Shown: in pieces, positions 19,677-28,326 of the stretch
Position numbering within the stretch: position 1 is the first letter of the stretch
How the letters are laid out: each line of letters opens with the position of its first letter
DNA from: Bradyrhizobium sp. CB1717
Lineage (GTDB): Bacteria > Pseudomonadota > Alphaproteobacteria > Rhizobiales > Xanthobacteraceae
Direction: 5' to 3'
Assembly (NCBI RefSeq): GCF_029714325.1
Contig: NZ_CP121666.1
Coordinates: forward strand, 1,550,001 to 1,614,000
DNA: 64,000 nt
The notes under the pieces: generated by a model
Seen by the model: the letters and a program-made list of their open reading frames with translations, nothing else
Database searches by the model: none
Told to the model about the DNA's origin: nothing
Program-made: the position numbers and the translations under genes

Positions 19677-20605
19677 GCGACACATCCGCCCGCGTTGCCG
19701 ACTCCACCGGCAACTGGGTCGATACGCTCGCGCCGCAATGGGCGCAGCCGTATTTGCGATTGTCCCGCTTCGATCGTCCGATCGGCTCCTGGCTTCTCCT
19801 GATGCCATGCTGGTGGTCCGCGGCGCTCGCCGCCGGCATCGCGCACGACGTCAGCCGCCTGCCGCTCACCATCGTCCTGTTCTTCATCGGCGCCTTCGTG
19901 ATGCGCGGGGCGGGCTGCGCCTGGAACGACATCACCGACCGCGACCTCGACGCCAGGGTCGAGCGCACCCGCTCGCGGCCGTTGCCCGCGGGGCAGATCA
20001 CCGTGAAGCAGGCGCTGGCCTTCCTGGTCGCGCAGGCGCTGGTCGGTCTCGTCGTGCTGCTCCAGTTCAACCGCTTTGCCGTCGCGACCGGCATCGCCTC
20101 GCTCGCGGTCGTCGCCGTCTATCCTTTCATGAAGCGCATCACCTGGTGGCCGCAGGTCTTCCTCGGACTTGCCTTCTCCTGGGGCGCGCTGATGGGCTTT
20201 GCCGTCACCTTCGGACGCCTCGACCTCACCGCCCTGGTGCTTTACGCCGGGTCGATCGCCTGGGTGATCGGCTATGACACCATCTATGCGCATCAGGATG
20301 CCGAGGACGACGCGCTGATCGGCGTCAAGTCCACTGCGCGTCTGTTCGGCGCGCATACGCATCAGGCCCTGATCCTGTTTTATGGACTTGCAGTGGTGCT
20401 GATCGGCGTCGCGCTGGCCTCAGGCGATGTGCGCTGGCCGGCCTGGCTCGGTCTTGCGGCTTTTGCCCTGCATCTGGTCTGGCAGATCGTGCGGCTGAAC
20501 ATCGCCGATGGCGCGCTCTGCCTGCGCCTGTTCAAGTCGAACAAGCATGCGGGCTTGCTGCTGCTTGCGGGATTGCTCGCGGACGCGGTGATGCGGGCTT
20601 CGTAG
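19673..20605 (+). CDS. ubiA: 4-hydroxybenzoate polyprenyltransferase
   Basis: 310 residues, polytopic inner-membrane enzyme with eight to nine helices. It attaches the polyprenyl chain to 4-hydroxybenzoate in ubiquinone synthesis. Both Asp-rich motifs are intact: NDITDRDLDARVERTRSRP from residue 85 and DTIYAHQDAEDD near residue 202. The start overlaps the stop of the preceding gene by four bases. Proximity to rsmE is common in related bacteria. Confidence 0.95.
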   Translation: MSDTSARVADSTGNWVDTLAPQWAQPYLRLSRFDRPIGSWLLLMPCWWSAALAAGIAHDVSRLPLTIVLFFIGAFVMRGAGCAWNDITDRDLDARVERTRSRPLPAGQITVKQALAFLVAQALVGLVVLLQFNRFAVATGIASLAVVAVYPFMKRITWWPQVFLGLAFSWGALMGFAVTFGRLDLTALVLYAGSIAWVIGYDTIYAHQDAEDDALIGVKSTARLFGAHTHQALILFYGLAVVLIGVALASGDVRWPAWLGLAAFALHLVWQIVRLNIADGALCLRLFKSNKHAGLLLLAGLLADAVMRAS

Positions 20606-20610
20606 GTCTC

Positions 20611-20702
20611 GTAGGGTGGGCAAAGGCGCACTTGCGCCGTGCCCACGATCTTTCTCGGATTTCGACGGAAGAGGTGGGCACGCTTCGCTTTGCCCACCCT
20701 AC
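20611..20702. repeat. Intergenic palindromic repeat, family B copy 1
   Basis: GTAGGGTGGGCAAAG on the left and CTTTGCCCACCCTAC on the right, with inner GTGCCCAC/GTGGGCAC arms. It lies right after ubiA, between convergent genes. Other copies: 27831-27921, 28327-28417 and 39855-39943, plus a half copy at 27057-27086. Confidence 0.9.
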
Positions 20703-20719
20703 GGCACCGTGATTGCCGC

Positions 20720-21238
20720 TCAATTCCTCGCGATGATCTCGCGTTCGTCACGATGAACGGCAAGCTCGCGCACCATGCCGGTGCGCCGGCGCATCAGGAA
20801 TTTCGGACGGCGGGCGCGGATCGCGTTGGCGCGGCGGCGGCGGGCTGCAGGCTTGCGCGCGCCTTCGTCGAGCTGCGGAAGCGCGAAGATCTCGCTCCAG
20901 ATCGCCCAGGCCTCGGTAAGTTCATTGGCTTCGGCGCCGACCAGCAGCGGAACGGAGAGCGAGGGGTCGCGATGGACGAGGACGAGCGCCTGCGCCTCGT
21001 CATTGCCGCGCAGCGCGACGCCGGTGAAATCGCTGACCCGGACGTTGATCGCCATCTGCATGCCGCGGACGGCACGGCGCAGCACGACACGCTCGCGATG
21101 AAGCTCGATTTGCCTCGTATATCCGTCGGCGCGCGGATCATGCGCGTCGAAGCGGACCGGAAGGGAAAGGGGGTCGAGCCGCAAGCTGCGGCTCGACCCG
21201 GCGGGAGCGACCCCGCATGTTGATGTTTGACGCCTCAC
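20720..21238 (-). CDS. DUF6101-like protein of unknown function
   Basis: 172 residues, no signal peptide or membrane segment. The N-terminal half contains PLSLPVRF and RQIELHRERVVLRRAVRGM, the C-terminal part has a very basic stretch (ARRRRANAIRARRP near residue 135). The overall pattern is that of a cytoplasmic protein annotated as DUF6101 in Bradyrhizobium, recalled from memory and not checked. No function is known. It is transcribed alone, convergent with ubiA. Confidence 0.65.
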   Translation of the reverse strand: MRRQTSTCGVAPAGSSRSLRLDPLSLPVRFDAHDPRADGYTRQIELHRERVVLRRAVRGMQMAINVRVSDFTGVALRGNDEAQALVLVHRDPSLSVPLLVGAEANELTEAWAIWSEIFALPQLDEGARKPAARRRRANAIRARRPKFLMRRRTGMVRELAVHRDEREIIARN

Positions 21239-21348
21239 GGCTTTCGTTCTCCCCGCCGGGATTATGTTCCCGGTCGATGCGAGGACCTTAGCGCGGCCGT
21301 TTCCGAAACCGCTTAAAAAGGCTGGTTAACCCGACGTCACCTGCTGCT

Positions 21349-21396
21349 CATGATTGACAAGACCTTGGCGCGCATGATTGACGAGACGTTGCGCCG
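21349..21396 (+). repeat. Pair of 24-base direct repeats upstream of pmbA
   Basis: CATGATTGAC begins each unit, at 21349 and at 21373; the two 24-base units share 19 bases. They lie 117-164 bases before the proposed pmbA start. They could be tandem regulator sites; they also encode a repeated MID(K/E)TL peptide in one frame. Confidence 0.6.
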
Positions 21397-21512
21397 GAAA
21401 AGCGAATCTGAGCTTTTTGGGGGGCGAAAATGCTTGAAGTCCGCACCATTTGGGCACATCTGGTGGGTTCGGTCGTTCCGAGCCCGAACCCCGCCCCAAC
21501 AGGATTTCGTTT

Positions 21513-22916
21513 GTGAACCCTTCACCAAGCTCGACGCTTTCGCCCCAGGATTCTTCCAAGGCCAATCGCGACCTGTTCGATCAGTCCGCGCTGTCCGATC
21601 TCGCACAGCGGCTGGTGGAGGCGGCCAAACGCGCAGGCGCCGATGCGGCCGATGCGGTCGCGGTGCGCGGCGTCTCGCATGGGGTCGAGGTGCGCGACGG
21701 CCGTGTCGAGGAATCCGAGCGGTCCGAGGGCGACGATGTCGGCCTGCGCGTGCTGGTTGGCCAGCGTCAGGCGGTGGTCTCGACCAACGACGTCAGCGGC
21801 GATGCCGTGACCAAGCTCGCCGAACGCGCGGTGGCGATGGCGAAGGTTGCGCCCGACGACAAATATGTCGGCCTCGCCGATCCCGCGCTGCTCGCGCGCG
21901 ACTTCCCCGATCTCGATCTGCTCGATCCCGATGTGCCCGCAACCAGCGAGCTCGAGCGCCGTGCGCTCGCCGCTGAAGCTGCCGCACTCGCCGTGAAGGG
22001 AGTCACAAAATCCGGCGGCGCCTCGGCCTCCGCCGGCATGGGCGGCATGGTGCTCGTCACCTCGACCGGCTTCCACGGCTCTTATCTGCGCTCGAGCCAG
22101 GGCATCTCGGCCACCGCGATTGTCGGCGAAGGCACCGGCATGGAGCGCGACTACGATTTCACCTCCGCGCCGCACGGCGCCGATTTGCTGTCGCCGGAAA
22201 CCGTCGGCCGCTCCGCCGGCGAGCGCACGGTGGCGCGCTACAATCCGCGCAAGGTCGAGACCTGCAAGGTGCCCGTGGTGTTCGATCCGCGCGTTGCGGG
22301 CTCGCTGGTCGGCCACGTCGTCGGCGCCATCAACGGCGCCTCGATCGCGCGCAAGACCAGCTTCCTGAAGGACAAGCTCGGCCAGCAGCTGTTCGCCAAG
22401 AACATCCGCATCATCGACGATCCCCTGCGCAAGCGCGGCCTGCGCTCGCAGACTTTCGATGCCGAAGGCGTCGCGGTGAAGAAGACCGCCCTCGTCGACG
22501 AAGGCGTGCTGACGACCTGGCTGCTCGACTGCGCCACCGCGCGCGAGCTTGGGCTGGCCACCACCGGTCACGCGCATCGCGGCGTCTCGTCCTCGCCCTC
22601 GCCGGGGCCGTACAATCTGCACCTCGAAGCCGGCACGCCGAGCCCGACCGAATTGATCGCCGATATCAAGCAGGGCTTTTACGTCACCGACCTGATCGGC
22701 TCCGGCGTCAACGGCGTCACCGGCGATTACAGCCGCGGCGCCTCCGGCTTCTGGATCGAGAACGGCGAGATCACCTATCCCGTCAGCGAGGTCACGATCG
22801 CCGGCCATCTGTTCGAGATCTTCAAGTCGATGCAGCCGGCGAACAATCTCGAATTCCGCTACGGTATCAATGCGCCGACGGTGCGCATCGAGGGTTTGAC
22901 GCTTGGCGGACGCTGA
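21513..22916 (+). CDS. pmbA: TldD/PmbA-family metallopeptidase subunit
   Basis: 467 residues from a GTG start preceded by AGGA; an in-frame ATG at 21450 would add 21 residues without family similarity. TldD and TldE/PmbA form a heterodimeric peptidase that processes small peptides (microcin B17, CcdA antitoxin; also RiPP leaders elsewhere). Family landmarks include GVEVRDGRVEESERSEG near residue 55, DPRVAGSLVGHVVGAINGASIARKTSF near 255, and the C-terminal NGVTGDYSRGASGFWIENGEI segment. In the pair the metal site is in TldD, which is not in this window. Its 3' end overlaps the next gene by 14 bases. Confidence 0.9.
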   Translation: MNPSPSSTLSPQDSSKANRDLFDQSALSDLAQRLVEAAKRAGADAADAVAVRGVSHGVEVRDGRVEESERSEGDDVGLRVLVGQRQAVVSTNDVSGDAVTKLAERAVAMAKVAPDDKYVGLADPALLARDFPDLDLLDPDVPATSELERRALAAEAAALAVKGVTKSGGASASAGMGGMVLVTSTGFHGSYLRSSQGISATAIVGEGTGMERDYDFTSAPHGADLLSPETVGRSAGERTVARYNPRKVETCKVPVVFDPRVAGSLVGHVVGAINGASIARKTSFLKDKLGQQLFAKNIRIIDDPLRKRGLRSQTFDAEGVAVKKTALVDEGVLTTWLLDCATARELGLATTGHAHRGVSSSPSPGPYNLHLEAGTPSPTELIADIKQGFYVTDLIGSGVNGVTGDYSRGASGFWIENGEITYPVSEVTIAGHLFEIFKSMQPANNLEFRYGINAPTVRIEGLTLGGR

Positions 22917-23721
22917 CGCGAACTCGCTCGACGCGACCATCCTGACCCGCGATGCGGCGCTGCTGAAAGACACGGTGCGGGAGGCGGGTGCGCTCGCGCA
23001 GTCGATGTTCCGTACCGAGCTGAAGAAGTGGATCAAGGGCGCGTCCTCGCCGGTCTCGGAAGCCGACATCGCCGTCAACGATTTGCTCGAGGCGCGCCTG
23101 CGCGCCGCGACCCCGGATTACGGCTGGCTCTCCGAGGAAAGCGCCGACGACGCCACCCGGCTGTCGCGCCGGCTGACATGGGTGGTCGATCCCATCGACG
23201 GCACGCGCAATTATCTGGGCGGCCATGACGAATGGTGCGTCAGCGTCGCGCTGGTCGAGGACGCCACGCCCGTTCTCGCCGCGGTGTTCGCGCCGGCCAG
23301 CGACGAGTTCTTCTTCGCGGTCCGGGGGCAAGGTACGACGCTCAACGGCAAAGCCGTGCAGGCGACGTCCGGCTCCGAGCTCGACTTCTCGCGTGTCGCC
23401 GGGCCAAAACCCCTGGTCGAGCGTCTGAAGCCGTCACTCGGTGACATCAAGCTGCACCCGCGAATCGGCTCGCTTGCGCTCCGGCTCTGCCGGGTCGCCC
23501 ATGGCGCGCTGGATGCGGCTTTTGCGGGCGGCAACAGCCATGATTGGGACCTTGCGGCGGCCGATTTGATCGTGCAGGAAGCGGATGGTAGGATGAGCGA
23601 CCTCTCCGGAGATCCCATCCTCTATAACCGCCGGGAAGTGGCGCACGGGGTGCTGGTGGCAGCGGGACGCGATCGTCATGCGAGCATTGTCGCGCATTTT
23701 CGAAACCGTCCCTTGCCCTGA
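22903..23721 (+). CDS. Inositol-monophosphatase-family phosphatase
   Basis: 272 residues from a TTG start that overlaps the end of pmbA; the frame has no nearby ATG that preserves the conserved N-terminal helix. The Mg-binding motifs are intact: EESADD near residue 79, WVVDPIDGTRNYLGG at about 95-109, and WDLAAADLIV near 211. Members hydrolyse inositol monophosphates, 3'(2')-phosphoadenosine phosphate (CysQ) or related small phosphates. Length and motifs do not settle which. Translational coupling to pmbA suggests co-expression only. Confidence 0.88.
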   Translation: MADADANSLDATILTRDAALLKDTVREAGALAQSMFRTELKKWIKGASSPVSEADIAVNDLLEARLRAATPDYGWLSEESADDATRLSRRLTWVVDPIDGTRNYLGGHDEWCVSVALVEDATPVLAAVFAPASDEFFFAVRGQGTTLNGKAVQATSGSELDFSRVAGPKPLVERLKPSLGDIKLHPRIGSLALRLCRVAHGALDAAFAGGNSHDWDLAAADLIVQEADGRMSDLSGDPILYNRREVAHGVLVAAGRDRHASIVAHFRNRPLP

Positions 23722-23781
23722 AGCGCTTTCGCGCGCCTGTCGACCACTGCTTTGCCGGGCAGTCCGTTAGAAAGAGAACCC

Positions 23782-24024
23782 ATGCCAGATAGTGCCCCGC
23801 AGCAACTGCTTCATCTCGTCATCGGCGGAGAGCTCGTCGATCTCGAGCACAACACCTTCAAGAACCTGGACGACGTCGAGATCGTCGGCCTCTATCCGAA
23901 CTATGCGACGGCCCACGCCGCCTGGCGGGCCAAGGCCCAGAGCACGGTCGACAATGCGCAGATGCGCTATTTCATCGTCCATCTCCACCGGCTGCTCGAC
24001 CCCAATCAAGAACCGGCGCGTTGA
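23782..24024 (+). CDS. DUF4170 protein
   Basis: 80 residues, soluble. The core (LLHLVIGGELVDLEHN..., then YPNYATAHAAWRAKAQSTVDNAQMRYFIVHLH) is the DUF4170 pattern. The family is usually found, as here, next to the Kdo/lipid A genes. The ATG is preceded by AAAGAGAA. Its stop overlaps the TTG start of the acyltransferase-like gene (TTGA), so they are coupled. The small size and fixed position suggest an accessory role in lipopolysaccharide assembly, but this is inference. Confidence 0.85.
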   Translation: MPDSAPQQLLHLVIGGELVDLEHNTFKNLDDVEIVGLYPNYATAHAAWRAKAQSTVDNAQMRYFIVHLHRLLDPNQEPAR

Positions 24025-24734
24025 AAAAACTGCTTCGCAATACGCTGCGAAGCAGCTTCGTTCAGCGTGCCGTCGGGGTCCTGGCGGCCGAATATCTGCG
24101 CTTTGTCTGGCGGACCAACAAGTTCACGTTCGATCCGCCCGACGTCTATGACATCGTCGAGCCGCAGATCCCGGCGATCTTCGCCTTCTGGCACGGCCAG
24201 CACTTCCTCACCCCCTTCATCAAGAACAAGGACTGGTACAAGGCCAGGGTCCTGATCTCCCGGCATCGCGACGGCGAGTTCAATGCCATCGCCGCCGAGC
24301 GGCTCGGCATCGGCACCATCCGTGGTTCCGGCGATCACGGCGGCGCCTTCCACCGCAAGGGCGGGGTCGGCGCCTTTAAGGAAATGGTGCGGACGCTCCA
24401 GGACGGTTGTAATGTCGCGCTGACCGCCGATGTCCCCAAGCGCTCCCGCGTGGCCGGGCTCGGCATCATCATGCTGGCACGGGAATCGGGACGGCCGATC
24501 ATGCCTTTCGCGATGGCGACCAGCCGCTTCATCCGGCTCAAGAACTGGGACCGCACCACCATCAATTTGCCATTCGGGCGGGGCGCATTGGTCGGCATCA
24601 AGGAAATCCACGTTCCCGCAGATGCCGACGCCGCGATGATGGAAGCGCTGCGGCAGGAGTTGGAAGAGACGCTGAACGAGGCGACCCGGCGCGCCTATGC
24701 GCAGCTCGGCCGCCCGGGACCGGAAGATGCCTAA
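24021..24734 (+). CDS. DUF374 lysophospholipid-acyltransferase-like protein
   Basis: 237 residues from a TTG start. The sequence has the DUF374 layout: an N-terminal hydrophobic anchor (VLAAEYLRFVW), FAFWHGQHF at about residue 54 (the H-X-x-x-x acyltransferase-like site), and RGSGDHGGAF with LTADVPKRSR further on. It is related to LpxL-type acyltransferases. Lying immediately before waaA, it may add an acyl chain to lipid A at the inner membrane. Substrate is not known from sequence. Its 3' end overlaps waaA by eight bases. Confidence 0.85.
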   Translation: MKKLLRNTLRSSFVQRAVGVLAAEYLRFVWRTNKFTFDPPDVYDIVEPQIPAIFAFWHGQHFLTPFIKNKDWYKARVLISRHRDGEFNAIAAERLGIGTIRGSGDHGGAFHRKGGVGAFKEMVRTLQDGCNVALTADVPKRSRVAGLGIIMLARESGRPIMPFAMATSRFIRLKNWDRTTINLPFGRGALVGIKEIHVPADADAAMMEALRQELEETLNEATRRAYAQLGRPGPEDA

Positions 24735-26043
24735 ATCGCTGCCCATTGCGCTGCCCATCACGCTGCGGATGTATCGGCGCCTGGCCTCGGGCCTCGTGCC
24801 GCTCGCGCCTGCACTGATCAAGCGGCGCTTGAAGCAGGGCAAGGAGGACCCCGCGCGGGTTGGCGAGCGGCGCGGCCTGTCCCGCGACGTCCGGCCGCAC
24901 GGCCCGCTGGTCTGGATCCACGGCGCCAGCGTCGGCGAGGTGCTGGCCGCCGCCGCCCTGATCGAGCGCCTGCGCGATCTCAATCTGCGCATCCTGCTCA
25001 CCTCGGGCACGGTCACCTCGGCGGCGGTCGTCGCAAAACGCTTTCCGCCCGACGTCATCCATCAATACGTGCCGTATGATTCCCCGCGCTATGTCGCGCG
25101 CTTCCTCGACCATTGGAAGCCGTCGCTGGCGCTGTTCATCGAATCCGATCTGTGGCCGAATTTGATCCTGGCGGGCGCCGCACGGCGGGTGCCGATGGTG
25201 CTGATCAACGGGCGGATGTCGCCGCGCTCCTTCCCGCGCTGGCGCCGCATGCACGGCACCATCTCGGCGCTGCTGTCGCGGTTCGATATTTGTCTCGCGC
25301 AGTCCAGGACCGATGCGGAGCGCTTCTCCACGCTCGGCAGCCGCGACGTCGTCACCACGGGCAATCTCAAGCTCGACGTGCCGGCGCCGCCGGCCGATCC
25401 CACCAAGCTCGAACGGCTGATGGCGATGACGCGCGGGCGGCCGATCATCGTCGCCGCCTCGACCCATCCGGGCGAGGACGAGATGCTGGTCGCGGCGCAC
25501 CGCAGCCTGGTCGGCTTCTTTCCGCAGCTTCTGACCGTGATCGTGCCGCGGCATCCCGATCGCGGCTCCTCGATTGCAGGTCTCGTCACGGCGTCGGGCC
25601 TCAAGCCCGCCTTGCGCTCGCGCGAGGAGCTGCCGACGGCCGCGACCGACGTCTACGTCGCCGACACCATGGGCGAGCTCGGCCTGTTCTATCGCCTCTC
25701 GCCCATCGTGTTCATGGGCGGATCGTTGATCCGCCACGGCGGGCAGAACCCGATCGAGGCGATCAAGTTAGGGGCCGCCATCGTCCACGGCCCGCACGTC
25801 TTCAACTTCACCGACGTCTACGAGGCGCTCGATGCGAGCGGCGGCGCGCGCCAGGCCGACACGCCGGAAGCGCTGGTCAAGCAGCTCGGCCAGCTGCTGG
25901 CCGATCCCACGTTGCGCGACAAGATGCAGCAGGCAGGTGCCGGCGTCGTCGAGCAACTCGGCGGCGCGCTCAACCGCACCATGACCGCGCTCGAGCCCTA
26001 TCTGCTGCAATTGCGGATCGAGATGGGAGCCGCCAATGCGTGA
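24727..26043 (+). CDS. waaA: Kdo transferase
   Basis: 438 residues. It transfers 3-deoxy-D-manno-octulosonic acid from CMP-Kdo to lipid IVA at the cytoplasmic face of the inner membrane. It has the usual N-terminal membrane anchor region, then WIHGASVGEV near residue 62 containing the catalytic Glu, ESDLWPNL near 140, and the GT-B C-terminal domain with the nucleotide-binding GGSLIRHGGQNPIE segment near 332. The start lies inside the preceding gene and the end overlaps lpxK by eight bases, so this is one tightly packed transcript. Confidence 0.95.
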   Translation: MPKSLPIALPITLRMYRRLASGLVPLAPALIKRRLKQGKEDPARVGERRGLSRDVRPHGPLVWIHGASVGEVLAAAALIERLRDLNLRILLTSGTVTSAAVVAKRFPPDVIHQYVPYDSPRYVARFLDHWKPSLALFIESDLWPNLILAGAARRVPMVLINGRMSPRSFPRWRRMHGTISALLSRFDICLAQSRTDAERFSTLGSRDVVTTGNLKLDVPAPPADPTKLERLMAMTRGRPIIVAASTHPGEDEMLVAAHRSLVGFFPQLLTVIVPRHPDRGSSIAGLVTASGLKPALRSREELPTAATDVYVADTMGELGLFYRLSPIVFMGGSLIRHGGQNPIEAIKLGAAIVHGPHVFNFTDVYEALDASGGARQADTPEALVKQLGQLLADPTLRDKMQQAGAGVVEQLGGALNRTMTALEPYLLQLRIEMGAANA

Positions 26044-27052
26044 GCCGGCCTTCTGGTACCGGCCACGTTCCCTTCAATCGCACGCGCTTTGGCCGCTCGG
26101 TGCGCTCTACGGCGCGATCACCGAACGGCGCATGCTGCGCGAGGGCTTCGACGCCGGCATCCCCGTGATCTGCGTCGGCAATTATCATGTTGGCGGCGCC
26201 GGCAAGACGCCGACCGTGCTGGCGCTGACCAAGCTCTTGGGTGAGCTCGGCGAGACGCCGGTGGTGCTGAGCCGCGGCTATGGCGGGCGCCTGAAGGGCC
26301 CTGTCATGGTCGACCGCGCGCGCCACACCGCGGCCGACGTCGGCGACGAGCCCTTGATGATGGCGCGCGACGTTCCCGTTGCCGTCGCGCGCGACCGCCT
26401 CGATGGTGTGGCGCTGGCGAAGTCGCGAGGCGCGACCGTGATCCTGATGGACGACGGTTTCCAGAACCCGAGTCTTTTGAAGGATGCCTCGCTGATCGTG
26501 ATCGACAGCGAGCGTGGCCTCGGCAACGGCGCGGTGTTTCCCGCCGGTCCCCTGCGTGCGCCGCTGCAGGCGCAGCTCGCGCGCACCGATGCGCTGGTGC
26601 TGATCGGCGACGGCCGCGCCGCCAACGATGTCGCCGCCGAGCTTGCCAAGCGCAACAAGCCCGAGCTGCGCGCGCGGTTGAAGCCGGATGCGGCCTCGCT
26701 CGCGCAGCTCCTCGGCAAGCGCGTTTTCGCCTTCGCCGGTATCGGCGATCCCGCGCGCTTCTTCCGCACGTTGCAGGCCAGCGGCATCGAGGTCGCGCGC
26801 ACGCGCCGCTTCGATGATCATCACATGTTCTCGCGGGAGGAGCTCGCCGCGCTCGCGGCGGAAGCACAGCGCGAGCAGTTGACGCTGGTGACGACGGAAA
26901 AGGATCTTGCGCGCCTGCATGGCAGCGAAGGCGTGCTCGTCGGCATCGTGCCGTTCGCGGTCCAGCTCGAATTCGACGACCCGGCCAAGCTGCGCCACCT
27001 GATCAGCGACCATCTCTACAAGGCGCGCGAGCGGCGCTTCTCCAGACGCTGA
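26036..27052 (+). CDS. lpxK: Tetraacyldisaccharide 4'-kinase
   Basis: 338 residues, the standard length. It phosphorylates the 4' position of the lipid A disaccharide. The P-loop VGGAGKTPT is near residue 58, followed by DDGFQNPSL near 140, which contains the family's catalytic Asp pair, and a TTEKDLARL segment near 285. It ends the DUF4170-DUF374-waaA-lpxK run. A half copy of repeat family B begins four bases after its stop. Confidence 0.96.
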   Translation: MREPAFWYRPRSLQSHALWPLGALYGAITERRMLREGFDAGIPVICVGNYHVGGAGKTPTVLALTKLLGELGETPVVLSRGYGGRLKGPVMVDRARHTAADVGDEPLMMARDVPVAVARDRLDGVALAKSRGATVILMDDGFQNPSLLKDASLIVIDSERGLGNGAVFPAGPLRAPLQAQLARTDALVLIGDGRAANDVAAELAKRNKPELRARLKPDAASLAQLLGKRVFAFAGIGDPARFFRTLQASGIEVARTRRFDDHHMFSREELAALAAEAQREQLTLVTTEKDLARLHGSEGVLVGIVPFAVQLEFDDPAKLRHLISDHLYKARERRFSRR

Positions 27053-27056
27053 TCTC

Positions 27057-27086
27057 GTAGGGTGGGCAAAGCCAAGCGTGCCCACC
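27057..27086. repeat. Half copy of repeat family B
   Basis: GTAGGGTGGGCAAAGC followed by GCGTGCCCACC; the right half of the usual palindrome is missing. It sits right after lpxK. Confidence 0.75.
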
Positions 27087-27136
27087 AACTGCGTTCCGCA
27101 CTCGCTAAAGCTACCCGCTTCAGCAGCCAGTCATGC

Positions 27137-27223
27137 TCACCAAGCCCCAACGAGCATCATTCCGACGATGGTCAGGCACGAGACGCAGGTCACCATGACG
27201 GTATAGCATTCGGGTGTATTCAT
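27137..27223 (-). CDS. Possible 28-residue membrane peptide
   Basis: A short frame starting at ATG 27223 with GGGAGC ten bases upstream. The product (MNTPECYTVMVTC...) is mostly hydrophobic, could span the membrane once and has three cysteines. It lies 70 bases downstream of the 60-residue gene on the same strand. Size alone makes it uncertain; no family is recognised. Confidence 0.35.
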   Translation of the reverse strand: MNTPECYTVMVTCVSCLTIVGMMLVGAW

Positions 27224-27293
27224 CGCTGGCTCCCAAACTGTTGCCAATTGCTTGGTCACTGCCACGCGGGAGAGATTGCCGGTCTTGGCCGCT

Positions 27294-27476
27294 TCAATTC
27301 GGCGCGCCGTGGCCGGTCCTGCGGTGTGCCGCTTTCTCGTCGTCGCTCCGATCCGAGAGAAGATAGTCCGCTTCGAGTGCTTCAAAGCGTTCGGCTGCGA
27401 TCAGAAGCTGCTTGCGCATTTCGGCGAGGCGGGCGCGGCAATATTCGCGATAGAGCAAGTCCAGTATGATGGGCAT
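27294..27476 (-). CDS. Small protein of unknown function
   Basis: 60 residues (MPIILDLLYREYCRARLAEM start), predicted to be one long amphipathic helix for about residues 5-40 with a polar, charged tail. GGGGGTG precedes the ATG at 27476 at good distance. The coding sequence looks like a real short cytoplasmic protein, perhaps membrane-associated through the N-terminal hydrophobic turn. No family was recognised. Confidence 0.5.
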   Translation of the reverse strand: MPIILDLLYREYCRARLAEMRKQLLIAAERFEALEADYLLSDRSDDEKAAHRRTGHGAPN

Positions 27477-28012
27477 GATCACCCCCATCGATTGACTTTG
27501 AATTTACAGATACGAGGTGATCAGTCGCCCGTCAGATGGCTCTTCGATATGAGCCCGTTCACAGACTGCGCCAATTCCAAAGCTCAACGGCCGTTTGGTT
27601 GACCTGATTGTCTGTGCGATAAAAATGTACAGGGCTAATTACCTAGCACGAAGATTAGCAGCACTTTGTTTCAGCAAGACTTCGTCAAACAACTTAAAGA
27701 CGCCGGCCGGAGACGAAAAATCCAACCACAAAGCGAAATGACTTACCTCGGAGTGCAAGCACGATTCGATGCAACGCGGATCGCCACGATGAGGATCATG
27801 TCGCGGTGAGGCGTGCAGGTCGGCAGTCCCGTAGGGTGGGCAAAGCGCAGCGTGCCCACCAACAATGCTGCCTCAGTCGATAATCGAAGCGGTGGGCACG
27901 CTTGCGCTTTGCCCACCCTACGGCAGTCTGCGAACCCACCCTGCGGCAGTTCGCCATTCACGCCTCATTCATCGCAAAACCCCTATCGATCTCGGACGAT
28001 CAGGAGAGTTCG
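27477..28012. other. Intergenic stretch, partly AT-richer than its surroundings
   Basis: 536 bases without a convincing gene. The first 320 bases are visibly less GC-rich than neighbouring DNA and hold no good reading frame. The right part contains repeat family B copy 2 (27831-27921). A small RNA or remnant of lost coding DNA is possible, but nothing in the sequence decides it. Confidence 0.5.
27831..27921. repeat. Intergenic palindromic repeat, family B copy 2
   Basis: GTAGGGTGGGCAAAGC at the left, GCTTTGCCCACCCTAC inverse at the right, inner GTGCCCACC/GGTGGGCAC arms. A truncated extra right end follows at about 27932-27946. Confidence 0.9.
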
Positions 28013-28312
28013 ATGAAACTGCCGTCCTTCGCCGTCGCCGCCGGCCTTGTGTGTCTGATTGTTGCGCCCGTGTTTGCACAAACGACGCCGTCTGCCGCTC
28101 CGACCACCGTGCCGGTTCCTGCGGCCAAGCGCGTCACCTGTCTCGGCTCGACGCAAAACCTGAAGGGACAGGACAAGCGCGACCAGATGCAGCTGTGCAT
28201 GGCGCAGGCGCGGGTCGATTGCCTGAAGCAGGCGATCGATCAGAAGGTCGTCGGTGAGCCCAGGAAGAGTTTTATCAAGACGTGCGTAGGCGGAGATGCC
28301 ACGGAGCAATGA
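28013..28312 (+). CDS. Small secreted PsiF-like protein
   Basis: 99 residues. Signal peptide to about residue 24 (cleavage after VFAQ), then a Pro/Thr linker and a helical domain with four cysteines (VTCLGS, QLCMAQ, DCLKQA, KTCVGG). The pieces LKGQDKRDQM and VGEPRKSFIKTC recall the PsiF repeat (LKG-x-x-R-x-x-F-M-x-x-C), a phosphate-starvation-associated periplasmic motif, but the match is loose. ATG 28013 is preceded by CAGGAGAG. It stands alone between two family B repeats. Confidence 0.6.
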   Translation: MKLPSFAVAAGLVCLIVAPVFAQTTPSAAPTTVPVPAAKRVTCLGSTQNLKGQDKRDQMQLCMAQARVDCLKQAIDQKVVGEPRKSFIKTCVGGDATEQ

Positions 28313-28326
28313 ACAGGCGCGATGCC

